64,000 nucleotides of DNA from Zoroaster sp. YZ-2022 (taxonomy: Eukaryota > Echinodermata > Asteroidea > Forcipulatida > Zoroasteridae), in contig CM055816.1 in NCBI GenBank assembly GCA_029582265.1, forward strand, positions 992,001-1,056,000, written 5' to 3'. This document shows positions 12,384 through 21,841 of this stretch, in pieces (position 1 is the first letter of the stretch; the number at the start of each line of letters is the position of its first letter). The notes under the pieces were generated by a model. It did no database searches, was not told the origin of the DNA, and worked only from the letters and a program-made list of their open reading frames with translations. Both the position numbers and the translations under genes were made by a program.

Positions 12384-13891
12384 TCACACACTGTGAAACT
12401 TCTCAAAGCATGGCAGAACACACATTGGCTTTTGACACTGTTTACAAATCATACGAGTTTGTTTCCGCTTGGCTTGTGTGCTGCAAACGACACAGTTGCG
12501 CCTTTTGCTGGGCTCACTTCTCCCAGGATAATGTCTACTCGAAAGACACGATGGCTCATTGGTGTGCTTTGCTCGGTTGTGCTTCCAGGTGGAAAGAAGT
12601 TCATTGACCACCTTCACGCGGAAATCCAAGCTCGTCAAGTGCTGGTTTGTAGGAATTCGGTAGACGACAGTAGCGTTCACCAAACAGATGTCAAGAATGG
12701 CCACGAAAATTCTTTTCCACCATTTCAGCGATCTATGGTGGTGTGTATAATACTGACACAGTTGCGATGCTAGATCACTTCCACCCATGTATTTATTATA
12801 ATCACTGACGAGAACAGGTTTTTTGATTTCACGAAGTCCAGTGGAACTGTATTTGCTGCGAATTTCTTTAGTGTCCATACTGCAGTCACCATAATTAGTC
12901 AGAAGAGTTACACGCTTTGCATCCTGCCAAACAACACATAGTTGCCCTGCTTTTGTGTAAAGTGCGGGTCATCGCCTTTTTTCATGCGGAACTTCTTTGG
13001 GTTTGCACTCTCCGGAATCCCTTGGGTGGTGTATCGTACTGTTCCACGAGCTCCAAACCCTAGCTGTGACAACTTGTGGACGAGAGCCGGGCTGGTGTAC
13101 CAATTGTCCATGAAAACAAAATGTCCCTTATGTTCGAGTCCTTGCAATAGTTCCATGACTATTTTGCCAGATGCTGAAAGGTTAGATGGATGGTTTGCTG
13201 CTGCATAAGCAATTGAGGATGTCTGCAATTGGTACGATGTGGGCTCTGAACCAGTGAACACCTTCCACGCACATGTGTACCCGGTTTCCAGACTCGTTCA
13301 ATGAAAAACATTTCAATCCAAACTTAGCAGACTTGCGTGGCATGTACTGTTTAAAACCGATGCGGCCTTTAAACTTTATCATAGTCTCATCTGGCGAGAG
13401 GTTTCGTCCAGGTTTATATATGCGACGAAACAATGGCAGTACAAATGAAGCAGCGGGCGAACTTTACACAGTTTGTCACGGGGAGAGTCATCATCCATTT
13501 CAGCTCTGTTGTTGGCAACGTGGAAAAATCTCAGGAGTGCGTCAAATCGGTTTGCGAGACATAGTTGATGAGTACACAGGACTTCGCAGAACTTCAGACC
13601 TGGACCAGTGCATGGCGTAGCGTGGCCTTTGTTGATGCCCATACACGAAGCAAGGCCACAAATGCCATCATCTCAGGGATATCCGTTGGAGTCCAGGCAT
13701 GCTGATGATTGGCTGCATCTGCACCCAGCGTTTGGTCAGCATAGCGATTGGTCTCTGTCACCATCAACTTCCAGACTGCCTGACAGAAGAACAGTTGAAA
13801 GATCTGCCCAGGCGAGAGGTTACTGAAATCTTCAGTACATCCAGTCTCTTCAGTAAAGTTCATAGGGGTCGCTTCGTATAGGAGGAGTTTG
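12384..13891 (-). pseudogene. piggyBac transposase, exon 2 (frameshifted)
   Basis: About 500 codons in several overlapping frames. All three catalytic Asp contexts are present: SPDETMIKFKGR (about 13,400), FMDNWYTSP (about 13,120) and DYNKYMGGSDLA (about 12,790). Near the C-terminus is the cysteine-rich domain with CVVC, CKQC and CVLPC, then a stop at 12,384. PiggyBac transposases cut and rejoin DNA at TTAA, and the cysteine-rich domain contacts the transposon ends. Frame changes fall near 12,890, 13,200-13,260, 13,400 and 13,610, so no intact protein is made as assembled. A possible splice acceptor (CATAAAG) precedes 13,891; a better-looking CAG upstream would lead to a stop. Confidence 0.85.
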
Positions 13892-15606
13892 CTTTATGCC
13901 ATCCAGACCTGAAGTATGAGTATTAGAAACTTATGTATGATGGTGCTATATGGAATTAAGGCACATTTTCTTGATGATACCATAATACAACATTAGCCTT
14001 TTCAGATATGGCCGACACAATAGGAGGGTAGTATGTTAAATGCCGTATGGGGACAAATGTATAAAACTGAGAAAAGAATCGGGAGACGTGTAAATACGCC
14101 CAATTATTTAAATGAGGTATGACATCATAACAGAATTTGTGACATCATAGAAAATAAAAAAAAGTGGACATATAAAAATGACAAAACTAAATAAGATTAT
14201 CTCTGAGTGTAATAAAGATGGCGACAAAATATGAAATAAAGAATAGAGTAACTGTGCCTTGCGAGTGGCTTTTAGTTGGTAAAACTAAATCATCATAAAA
14301 GCCACTCGCAAGGCACAGTTACTCTATTCTTTATTTCATATTTTGTCGCCATCTTTATTATACTCAGAGATAATCTTATTTAGTTTTGTCATTTTTATAT
14401 GTCCACTTTTTTATTTTCCATGACGTCACCAATTCTTTATGATGTCATATACCTCATTTAAATAATTGGGCGTCATCGTCTCCCGATTCTTTTCTCAGTT
14501 TTATACATTTGTCCCCCATACAACATTTAACATACTACTGGAGGGCACTGTATGATTTGGGTGTAATGAGCTTTGGCGGTTATTTACTTTTTGGCAATGC
14601 TCAGCAAAACCATCATCGGAAATTTATGCATAGTCCCACTTTTCTTGAAAATGACAGCACACCAGGTGCTTGCAATTTGTATGACCTTCCTGTGTTATCT
14701 AATCATACACTCGATATGGTTAGATGGGGTGCAGGTCAACTCTGTCCAAGGTAAACTCTGTCCAGATGGTACAACGCAAGCCAATTAAAGTAAATATAGG
14801 CTGTATTCTTGGTCGAAGAGGGTGCTGTAACGTTTTTGGGCACGAACACTAACCGAGTTGGACCGGGGTTGACCTGGGACAGAGTTGACTCGAAACCTTA
14901 GATGGCACTGAAATGTTAAAATGCTCTTTTGATAGATCAAAAAGATGATGCAACTTGCTAGAGGATGCCAATTGCTCTACGGTAGAGCAAGTGACATCCT
15001 CATCATTCATTCACTTTGATATGGTGCAAGAAGTTCAGAAGTTAGGCCGACTCTGCATTTATACTGCACACTTTTGGGACAAACTTTGTGATTTTATTCA
15101 TGTCTTTTTCTTGCATAGTAAAAATCAGATTAATTCAAATATGCTATTATGAATTTCGTTAGAAAGGCAATTGGTAAAACCCAGATTCCCCGGATCTAAT
15201 GTCAACGTAAGTCGGACCTTACTAGATCCATCCTACATAAAAAGAAGCCCATTTCACCTGCAATATTTGGCAAATTAAGTTAATTAGGCCTACATTCAAA
15301 CGTAAGGTAATTCTTGAAATTACTTGAACAGTTAATATTCTTTGAAATGCCATTCCATCCATCATTCCTTTGAAAGAAAAACATTTTCTTCTGAGGATCC
15401 AGGAAAGTCTGACTACAATGTAGGTCTGGAGGATCCGACTTTCAGTTTCACCAACATCCCGTTAGAAAAAAACATAAAAGTAGGCCTAGGGCCTACATTC
15501 AGAAGTATACAAAACATGTTTGGCTCTTTGTAATCAGTAACGTTAGCCAATTGGAACAGTTATGTGAAAGTTTTTCAGCTAGGCCTACGTCTTAGTTAAG
15601 GCCTAC
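13892..15606 (-). other. putative transposase intron
   Basis: Stretch between the two transposase exons. It contains the foldback at 14,025-14,545; the rest (14,546-15,606) shows no gene I can support. ORFs at 14,509-14,788 and 15,342-15,533 lack recognisable features. Short inverted pieces of ACTCTGTCC occur near 14,740-14,890. Confidence 0.45.
14025..14545. repeat. ~520-bp foldback carrying the start of a viral-type gene
   Basis: Two arms of about 250 bp, inverted around a short spacer near 14,270-14,300. The arms differ by several substitutions and small indels, so this is an old inverted repeat rather than a simple chimeric read. The left arm contains an ATG at 14,218 followed by 26 codons that include VPCEWLLVGKT, matching VPCRWLIVGKT in the gene at 22,181-22,489. 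The similarity continues into the spacer only from the left arm. Confidence 0.85.
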
Positions 15607-15752
15607 CTGAAGTTCTGCTTATTTGATGACCTTGGTGGGTGTGTGACAAACTCTTCTTCACTTTCTTCTGATGTGGATGAGGAGGACTGGTCATCGGATA
15701 TTTCTGAACCACTATCCGCGAATATTTCGTCAATAATTTCAGCGTCATCCAT
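15607..15752 (-). CDS. piggyBac transposase, exon 1 (acidic N-terminus)
   Basis: ATG at 15,752 in a strong context (AGCCATGGATGAC), followed by an acidic, serine-rich stretch (DDAEIIDEIF, SEESEEEF) typical of piggyBac-family N-termini. The exon ends at a good donor, TTCAG|GTAGGC. The open frame extends further upstream to 15,887, but that part is basic and atypical. The gene's first base lies ~300 bp inside the 5' end of the transposon. Joining to exon 2 is inferred from position and phase. Confidence 0.55.
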
Positions 15753-16061
15753 GGCTAGCGGTCGACTGTCAGCTGTAAAACAGCTAAGTGAGCGTCGGCG
15801 GTCACGGAAAAAAGCTACAGCTTTATATAGAGACGCTAAAAAAGCATTCATACTGACGCGCGCATTGTCCTGCGATTGATTAATCATGCCAACGTCAAGT
15901 GAGGGCGCTATTTACATTTCAGTTACAGGTTTCAGGCGTTGTGCCGGAGAGGAGCCTTGGGAACAAAAGAGTAGTGAATTCCCGTGACATAGCGTCCCTT
16001 TGGTAAAGAACATACATTCCACATTGAGCACAGGTGGCACGTTTGGGGTTGAAAGGGTTAA

Positions 16062-16140
16062 ATGATTTAAATGATGATAACTCACGCCGCATCTCGTTGT
16101 GGCGCAGTATGTTGCAAAATTTATTTGATTTTGATAACAT
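16062..16140 (-). pseudogene. N-terminal codons of the split membrane-anchored viral protein
   Basis: An ATG at 16,138-16,140 opens a frame of ~27 codons (MLSKSNKFCNILRH...) that runs up to the TTAA at 16,058-16,061. On the other side of the piggyBac element, coding sense in a compatible frame resumes at 8,046. The ATG lies one base after the stop of the 74-codon gene upstream, the tight spacing seen elsewhere in this block. Confidence 0.55.
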
Positions 16141-16141
16141 T

Positions 16142-16366
16142 TTAATGGATTAACCCGCCAATCATCAACAACTGCGTCGCTTTTAACGCGAGGTAGCATG
16201 TAGTTGCTAAAACATTGTCAAAATGAACGTTAAAAAACTCGTTCTTGTTTATGTAAATATTTATACTCGTTAAATCGCTAGCGTTAAAATCAAGAGGTTG
16301 TTTAAAATCTCCAGATTGCTTGTATGAAAACGAAAAATTACTCTTGAACGCTAATGGAAACGTCAT
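16142..16366 (-). CDS. small viral protein, 74 aa, unknown
   Basis: The frame begins MTFPLAFKSNFSFSY and ends just before the next gene on the same strand. It starts 33 bp from the oppositely oriented gene at 16,400. No motif is visible: mixed aromatic and polar composition, with a mildly hydrophobic C-terminal quarter. I judge it real from its codon composition, tight packing and divergent promoter arrangement, not from homology. Confidence 0.5.
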   Translation of the reverse strand: MTFPLAFKSNFSFSYKQSGDFKQPLDFNASDLTSINIYINKNEFFNVHFDNVLATTCYLALKATQLLMIGGLIH

Positions 16367-16399
16367 TTATTATATTAAATTATAACTTTTAATAATAAA
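16367..16399. promoter_or_regulatory. divergent viral promoter
   Basis: 33 bp of A/T-only or nearly A/T-only sequence (TATTATATTAAATTATAAC) between the starts of two diverging viral genes. It resembles the gap at 5,147-5,194 in size and composition. Confidence 0.5.
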
Positions 16400-17050
16400 A
16401 TGTATCATACTTTTGAAATCGAAATTGGTAAAGAAGGAGAATCGATTCAATTAAACGACGTTATCGATAATCGTGAGGGTGATCTCGCGATAATATTACA
16501 TAGCGTAAACATTTGGGTGGGATATTACAACGTGCGTAAAAAAGAAAGAATAGTTTATCGAACAACGGGTGAGCAAGATAACATCAAGTTTATCGAACCG
16601 GGACTTTACAACATTAACGAAATTATCAATATTATAGTAAAAAACGCGCCTTGGATCACTTTTACCATCGATAAAACAACCGGTGTTTTCTTGCTAAGTT
16701 TAACTCAAGAAAACAAATCCGTCAAATTTACATCCGGGTTAGCTAATTTACTCGGGTTTCACAACGAATTTCTAACCGTGGGAGAATATAGTAAAATAAT
16801 CGACGTACAACTTTTTAAAATTTTATACATTTATTGCGATCAAATTTCTACGACCTATAATTATTTCAACGGCAAACCTTGCAACATTTTAAACGCTTTT
16901 CCTTTGCAAGACAAATCGTTCGGAGAGAGTATGTATATGGAATATAAAAACCCGTTAATAAAAAAACTAAAAGTCGGTACTTTTAGCGCGTTAAGTTTCA
17001 AATTAAAGATTCAAAGGGTAGAGACATACATAATCACGGTTTCCCCATAA
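16400..17050 (+). CDS. viral structural-type protein, 216 aa (penton/minor-capsid-like)
   Basis: Intact 216-codon gene starting MYHTFEIEIGKEGES. It is rich in predicted beta strands with few charges in the middle. Segments such as EPGLYNINEIINII, LANLLGF and YIYCD are typical, to my recognition, of an uncharacterised protein family found with virus-like gene sets in invertebrate genomes. The pattern would fit a jelly-roll minor capsid or penton protein, but no structure-based evidence can be given here. It is the first gene of a four-gene plus-strand block and the only one of the large structural genes with no break. Confidence 0.5.
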   Translation: MYHTFEIEIGKEGESIQLNDVIDNREGDLAIILHSVNIWVGYYNVRKKERIVYRTTGEQDNIKFIEPGLYNINEIINIIVKNAPWITFTIDKTTGVFLLSLTQENKSVKFTSGLANLLGFHNEFLTVGEYSKIIDVQLFKILYIYCDQISTTYNYFNGKPCNILNAFPLQDKSFGESMYMEYKNPLIKKLKVGTFSALSFKLKIQRVETYIITVSP

Positions 17051-17065
17051 TTTTTAATCTTGAAA

Positions 17066-17075
17066 TTATATAAAT
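17066..17075 (+). promoter_or_regulatory. TATA-like box abutting the start codon
   Basis: TATATAAAT lies directly before the ATG at 17,076. A nearly identical arrangement (ACTATAAAT then ATGG) precedes the paralogue at 17,586, and CTATATAATAAAAC precedes the gene at 18,094. A TATA box this close to the start codon suggests late-type transcripts with very short leaders. Confidence 0.45.
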
Positions 17076-17465
17076 ATGGCGAGTATTTACGGACCTAGTC
17101 GAACGAGCGACGTTGTTGATACTAGCGTAGCCTACGAAATTTTTAAAACATCGGCCGCCGAAATTTACGAACATCATGGATATCTAAACAGAAATGAAAT
17201 TTTACAAACGACGGTTCTAGTCGGAAAATACAACGTTATACTCGGATGGCACTCTCATTTTAAACTACCCTTTTACATGTTTACCGTCACGCCTACGTAC
17301 TGCAGCATTTTTGTTTTGTTTATAAAAACTAATAATATCGTTTCGTATAGTTCAACGCGCGGTTACGCAAGGAATATTTATTATATTCCTTCTCCGGAAC
17401 GAGATGAGAAATTTTATTTTATCGATAATGAAACGCAACATTTAAAGTACGAAATGTGTTTTTAA
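17076..17465 (+). CDS. viral protein with conserved N-terminal tail, paralogue 1 (129 aa)
   Basis: Begins MASIYGPSRTS, identical at the DNA level to the start of the next gene for more than 30 bases. The rest has diverged almost completely in sequence, although both end in an aromatic-rich strand followed by an E-x-x-L-x-Y-x-x-C-like ending (HLKYEMCF). Composition is beta-rich with many Tyr and Phe. A short fixed N-terminus joined to a variable body is the layout of small capsid decoration or fibre proteins, whose tails dock on the capsid. This role is inference only. Confidence 0.55.
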   Translation: MASIYGPSRTSDVVDTSVAYEIFKTSAAEIYEHHGYLNRNEILQTTVLVGKYNVILGWHSHFKLPFYMFTVTPTYCSIFVLFIKTNNIVSYSSTRGYARNIYYIPSPERDEKFYFIDNETQHLKYEMCF

Positions 17466-17585
17466 ATTCGAGACGAACAAAAGGTTTTTGTAGAGGCGAG
17501 TTTTTTCGGCGCGCTAAACTCTAAAATCTGTTTTAATATAAAGAATAAAAGTTTACCGTTAAATAAATGATTTTATACTATAAAT
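17466..17585 (+). other. spacer between the paralogues
   Basis: 120 bp, A/T-rich towards the end, without an ORF. The last 15 bases repeat the TATA-like leader of the first paralogue. Confidence 0.5.
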
Positions 17586-17951
17586 ATGGCGAGTATTTAC
17601 GGACCTAGTCGAACGAGCGAGCGAGTTAACAATACCGAGTCAAAAGGTTTTGTTCCATATGTAAAAACTGGGCACCTCGAATCTAGTGAACTCTTGCGTG
17701 AACACGTTTTTTATCGCGATTTAGAAGTTAAATTGTATTGGTCTACAAGTACAATAAGTTTTTCTATATTTAGAGACTCAATGTTTCTTTCGTTCTATGC
17801 TAGAACTAACGTGGGTGAAAATAATTCTTATTCTTCGGTGGGAAGTAGTTTACGTTATGGTGGTGAAACAATTTTTACGTTACCCTCTAATACTAATTTT
17901 AGTTTTACAAATGAAACACGATATTTAGAATATGTATTATGTTACGGTTAA
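17586..17951 (+). CDS. viral protein with conserved N-terminal tail, paralogue 2 (121 aa)
   Basis: Shares MASIYGPSRTS and the upstream TATAAAT leader with the preceding gene. Its body is a different beta-rich sequence with alternating Ser/Tyr/Phe, ending RYLEYVLCYG, which echoes the end of paralogue 1. Intact in this assembly. Most likely a tandem duplication followed by rapid divergence of the body. Function unknown; see paralogue 1 for the fibre-like hypothesis. Confidence 0.55.
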   Translation: MASIYGPSRTSERVNNTESKGFVPYVKTGHLESSELLREHVFYRDLEVKLYWSTSTISFSIFRDSMFLSFYARTNVGENNSYSSVGSSLRYGGETIFTLPSNTNFSFTNETRYLEYVLCYG

Positions 17952-18093
17952 AATTTAGATGATCGCGATATCAAACGATATATAAATCTAAATTTATTCG
18001 GCTCTTTAAATGAAGGAATCTGTTACGAGTTAACTATTAGAAATGTTCCATTAGATTAAAATTATTTTTTAATATTTTCTATATAATAAAACA

Positions 18094-18360
18094 ATGAGTG
18101 TAGTTACAGAATCAACGAATGTACTTTATCCAAATTTACCGTCTTTGACGGATGATGTTAAAACATTTCGATTGCAAAAAATCAACGATATTCAAAAAGA
18201 ATTACGAGCTGAAATAAACGATCGTGAAGCCGTACATAAAAAATATAATAAAATTATCAACGCTTGTAGTATCGTAGAAACTCTCGCTGAATTGGGCTGT
18301 ATGGGAGCAGGAGCCATTGGAATCTCCAGTATCGCAACCGTTGTAGCGTCGCCGGTTGGA
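18094..18360 (+). pseudogene. viral Gly-rich/coiled-coil protein, 5' part, cut by LINE
   Basis: Begins MSVVTESTNVLYPNL, continues with a charged helix (LRAEINDREAVHKKYNK) and then a Gly/Ala/Ser-rich hydrophobic stretch (GCMGAGAIGISSIAT) that is interrupted by the LINE at about 18,360. The gene resumes at 21,398. I recognise the two halves as one family, common and uncharacterised in marine invertebrate genomes. As assembled, the 5' part would end at a stop three codons into the insert. Confidence 0.65.
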
Positions 18361-18393
18361 TACTGATTTTTCTATTCTTCTAAATTAAATGAA

Positions 18394-19587
18394 ATGTCGA
18401 CAAATAAAAGAAATCCTAAACCCAGTTCAAACAGAGCAATGTTACCATCGTCATTTACCATGGCATATACAAATATCAGAGGTCTTCGTTCAAATTTTGC
18501 TTATGTTGAAGCATATCTTGAGACGAATAAACCAGCGTTATTCTACTTCTGTGAGACCAACTTGAACGCTAACATATCTGAAACAGAATTCAATATTCCT
18601 GGATATTCCACTCTCCTCACTAAGCATGATCACCTTAATCGAAACCTTCATGGTCTTGGTGTATACATCAGAGAAGGAACACCTTGTGCTCGAGATATCT
18701 CGCGTGAGGATCCTAACCAACCATACATGTGTTTTCGCTTGGCCTTGCTTCACTCTACTTCATTCATTTTCTGCTTATATCGTCCTCAAAATGATGAGCT
18801 TGCATCTATAAATTCCATATCCAACAAAATTGACGAAATACAAGTGGAGTATCCCTCTGCGAACATTCACGTTTGTGGAGATTTTAATGTCCATAATATT
18901 GACTGGCTTGTTTTCTCAAATAAAACAACAAATGAAGGCATTGAATGTCACAATTTTGCTGTCGTCCACGATCTGACACAAATTGTAAAGTCTCCTACAC
19001 GAGTTCCAGATGTTAAAAATCATTTTGCATCCCTCCTTGATCTTTTCCTGACTTCTACCCCTGAGGAGTGTGCAGTCTCAACTGGAGCTCCACTTGGTAA
19101 ATCTGATCACTGTGTTGTGTCCGTATGTCTGAAGTTACCTCCAAAGCAGACACCTGAAGCACCATTTCATCGTACTGTATACAGATACAACCAGGCTGAT
19201 TGGGATTCATTTCGATCATTTGTTGCTGATGCACCTATTAAGAACATTTTTAGTCACTGTGCACCCAAAATTGCATCCCTGGTGTCTGACTGGATATATG
19301 AGGGAATAAGCCAGTTTATTCCTCATAAATGTTACCAACAGAAACCTAATTCTCAACCATGGTTTACACCTGGATGTGCTGCAGCAATCGCTCATAGAAA
19401 TCACTATTTCCACACCTACAATAGAAATCGTTGCGATGAAAATAAATATGAATTCCGTAGAACCAGCAACAGATGTAGTCGGATATTGAAAGCAGCTAAG
19501 AGAGGCTACCAATCAACAGTCAGAGAGAGGATAGATCAGCAACTTCTTGGTTCTAAAGAATTTGGAGAACCACAAACAAGGTTTTAA
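18394..19587 (+). pseudogene. LINE ORF2, apurinic-type endonuclease part
   Basis: 397 codons open. Endonuclease signatures in order: YTNIRGLRSN near the start, FYFCETNLN, then HVCGDFNVHNIDW and, near the end of the domain, GKSDHCVVSV, the SDH box of AP-like endonucleases. This domain nicks the target DNA for target-primed reverse transcription. The frame is lost near 19,560, before the reverse transcriptase. Confidence 0.85.
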
Positions 19588-21256
19588 ACCGTGGAAGTCT
19601 TCAATTCCAACCATTGTCAATGGACCAGAAATTCTCACATCTTCTTCTGACAAAGCTTCTCTATTTGCCAAGTTATTTGCTGAAAATTCTAACACTGGAT
19701 GATTCCAATCACCCATTACCTGAGTTTCTCTCTCGGACAGAAGTTGTTCTATCTCGGATGAAAATATCTGTGAAGCAAGTAAAATCAGTAGTCTCTTCAT
19801 TATCTGTGTCAAAAGCCACAGGTCCTGATGAAATTCCGGTGATTGTGCTAAAAGCCTCTTGCCAGAGCTATCACCCATCTTGGCTAAAGCTTTTCAATCG
19901 CTGTGTTAAGGAGAAATGTTTCCTTCTTCCTGGAAGAAGTCATCTGTTTGTCCAGTTTATAAAAATACCGGAGAGAAATGTGATCCTGGCAAGTATAGAC
20001 CGATAAGCCTTCTGCCTATCGTAAGCAAGGTTTTTGAAGCACTAGTAAATAAACGGATCAAAAAACATCTTGATGACTGTAAGTTACTCAGTGATAAGCA
20101 GTATGGTTTTCGATCATCCAGGTCTACGGCCGATGTCCTGACAGTCATTACAGATCGCATTAGTAGTGCCCTTGATCAGTCATTTTCTACCCGTCTCATT
20201 GCCCTGGACATCTCCAAGGCATTTGACAGAGTCTGGCATAAGGGACTCCTGCATAAACTCCAGCCCTATGGAATTGCTGGTAGGGTCGTTCCATGAAGGT
20301 CGTTCTGAATGGTCAATCATCCGACACACACACTTTAAATGCTGGTGTTCCCCAGGGTTCGATACTTGGTCCGACACTGTTTCTAATATTCATAAATGAC
20401 CTACCAGATCATGTGTTGTTGTCATTCATTGACATATTTGCAGATGACACAACAGTTTACAACCACACACACAAAAACCTTTCTCATGTGGACCTGGCTA
20501 CTAATCTGAGTTCTGATCTATCTCAAATCACGTCATGGGGTGAACGTTGGCTGGTAAATTTCAATGCCACCAAGACTAAACTTCTGTCTGTTAATCATCA
20601 ACGATCTGTCCAAGCATATCCCCCCATCTTTATGAAGGGTGAAATGATAAATGAACAGTCAAGCCTGGACAGACTGCTCGGTCTGAAGATCACAACTGAT
20701 CTCAAATGGAATTCTTATATCTCAGAGGTGGAAACAAGTCTCCAAGATGATAGGATCCTTCTATCGGTCAAGCAAAATACTGACCCCTGAGGCCATCCTC
20801 TACCTCTACAATTGTCAAGTCAGGCCCAAGATGGAATATTGTGCCCATATCTGGACAGGTGCCTCCAAAGCATCACTATCTGTTCTTGATAGACTGCAAC
20901 ACCGCATCAAGGGACTAGTTGGTCAGGAGCTTTTTTCCTCCCTTCAACCTCTCTCACATCGTAGGAATGTAGCCAGCCTTTCACTGTTCTACCGTTATTA
21001 TTACGGGGATTGTTCTGCTGAGCTACATGAGCTAGTACCTAAGCGCAGGGATTTCTCTCGTGTTACTCGTTTTGCTAAACAAGCAGGTGAACACCCTCAC
21101 TATCTTCGACTCCCCAAAATCAAGAGTAAGTTCCATTTGGATAGCTTCTTCCCTAGAACAGCATTACAATGGAACAACCTTCCAGCTGATTGTTTTCCAC
21201 CAACTTACGATCTAATTAAGTTTAAGAAAAATATCAACAAATGTAATCTTGCTTAA
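19588..21256 (+). pseudogene. LINE ORF2, reverse transcriptase part (frameshifted)
   Basis: Coding sense continues through at least four frame changes (near 19,690, 19,900, 20,285 and 20,740). Recognisable blocks: KATGPDEIPV, YRPISLLPIVSK, ALDISKAFDRVW, GVPQGSILGP and FADDTTVY, the last being the catalytic box. After the polymerase is the usual C-terminal region of this group, with LPADCFPPTYDLIKFKKNI near the stop at 21,256. Confidence 0.85.
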
Positions 21257-21397
21257 ATGGTGGATGTTATCGCAAATGTAACCCCTTACACTCTAGTGGC
21301 TTTTTGGCCTTGTTTGGGGTGACTGACAGTAAATAAAAAAATAAAAATAAATAAAATAAAATACATTTAAAAAAAAGAAGAACAAAAAGAAAAAAAG

Positions 21398-21735
21398 GAT
21401 TAGCTTTAGGGTTGGGTGGTGCGACGTTTGCTATCAAATACGCAAAATCTAAATTATCTAAAAAAGCTAAAAAATACGATGAGATACGTGTTTTAGCGTT
21501 GTCTAAACTCAACACGATCGAAAACCACGTTAGTAAAGCCATCGAAGACAACGTTATTTCTCAAGAAGAATTTGTACTCGTATGCGAAGAGCGAGATACA
21601 TATTGTAAAATGAAAGAAAAAATCCGTAACAACTCGGTTAAAGCGGCGACCTTACCGGCTGAAACAGAGGTTAAAACCATCGATGTAAATGCGGAAAAAA
21701 AAAATCTTATAGAACAACTTTTGAGTTTAAAGTAA
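21398..21735 (+). pseudogene. viral Gly-rich/coiled-coil protein, 3' part
   Basis: Continues the gene begun at 18,094. It opens with a Gly-rich stretch (LALGLGGATFA), then a long charged helix (DEIRVLALSKLNTIENHVSKA) and ends LIEQLLSLK. It has no start of its own that fits. The separation from the 5' part is exactly the LINE, with perhaps a few codons lost. Confidence 0.65.
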
Positions 21736-21772
21736 ACTTGTCGGTAAATAAATCTTACTATAATAATCAAAA

Positions 21773-21799
21773 ACCCGCTTCGCAAGTAGCGGAGCGGGT
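21773..21799. terminator. strong hairpin between convergent viral genes
   Basis: An 11-bp stem (ACCCGCTTCGC with GCGGAGCGGGT, one T-G wobble) around a five-base loop, AAGTA. It lies in the 106-bp gap between the stop of the plus-strand gene at 21,735 and the stop of the minus-strand gene at 21,842. It is a GC-rich island in A/T-rich DNA. Position suggests 3'-end formation for one or both transcripts. Confidence 0.55.
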
Positions 21800-21841
21800 A
21801 ACGAGTAGACCACCACCGTACAATTAAAATTTTTAGTTGTT

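Larger units (their letters stand above)
8047..16061 (-). mobile_element. piggyBac transposon with TTAA target duplication
   Basis: The element is bounded by TTAA at 8,047-8,050 and 16,058-16,061. Its ends begin CCCTTTCAA on both sides (left reading inward, right on the opposite strand), a 9-bp inverted repeat. Inside, on the minus strand, are a transposase gene in two exons, a 1.7-kb intron containing a foldback sequence, and a 3.9-kb satellite between the transposase stop and the 3' end. At 8 kb it is much longer than usual for piggyBac, because of the satellite and the intron. Viral coding sequence abuts both TTAA sites, so insertion was into the integrated virus. Confidence 0.75.
18364..21397 (+). 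mobile_element. Jockey/CR1-group LINE inserted in a viral gene
   Basis: About 3 kb with an endonuclease domain followed by reverse transcriptase in the order of non-LTR retrotransposons, ending in an A-rich tail (AAATAAAAATAAATAAAA) that runs up to the resumed viral gene. Target-site duplication is not clear; GGA at both junctions is the most I can see. The reading frame is broken in several places, so the copy is inactive as assembled. Confidence 0.8.

Noticed and set aside
14218..14298. A functional 26-codon gene in the foldback
   Set aside because: It matches only the first quarter of the 102-aa family and then runs into the palindrome centre.
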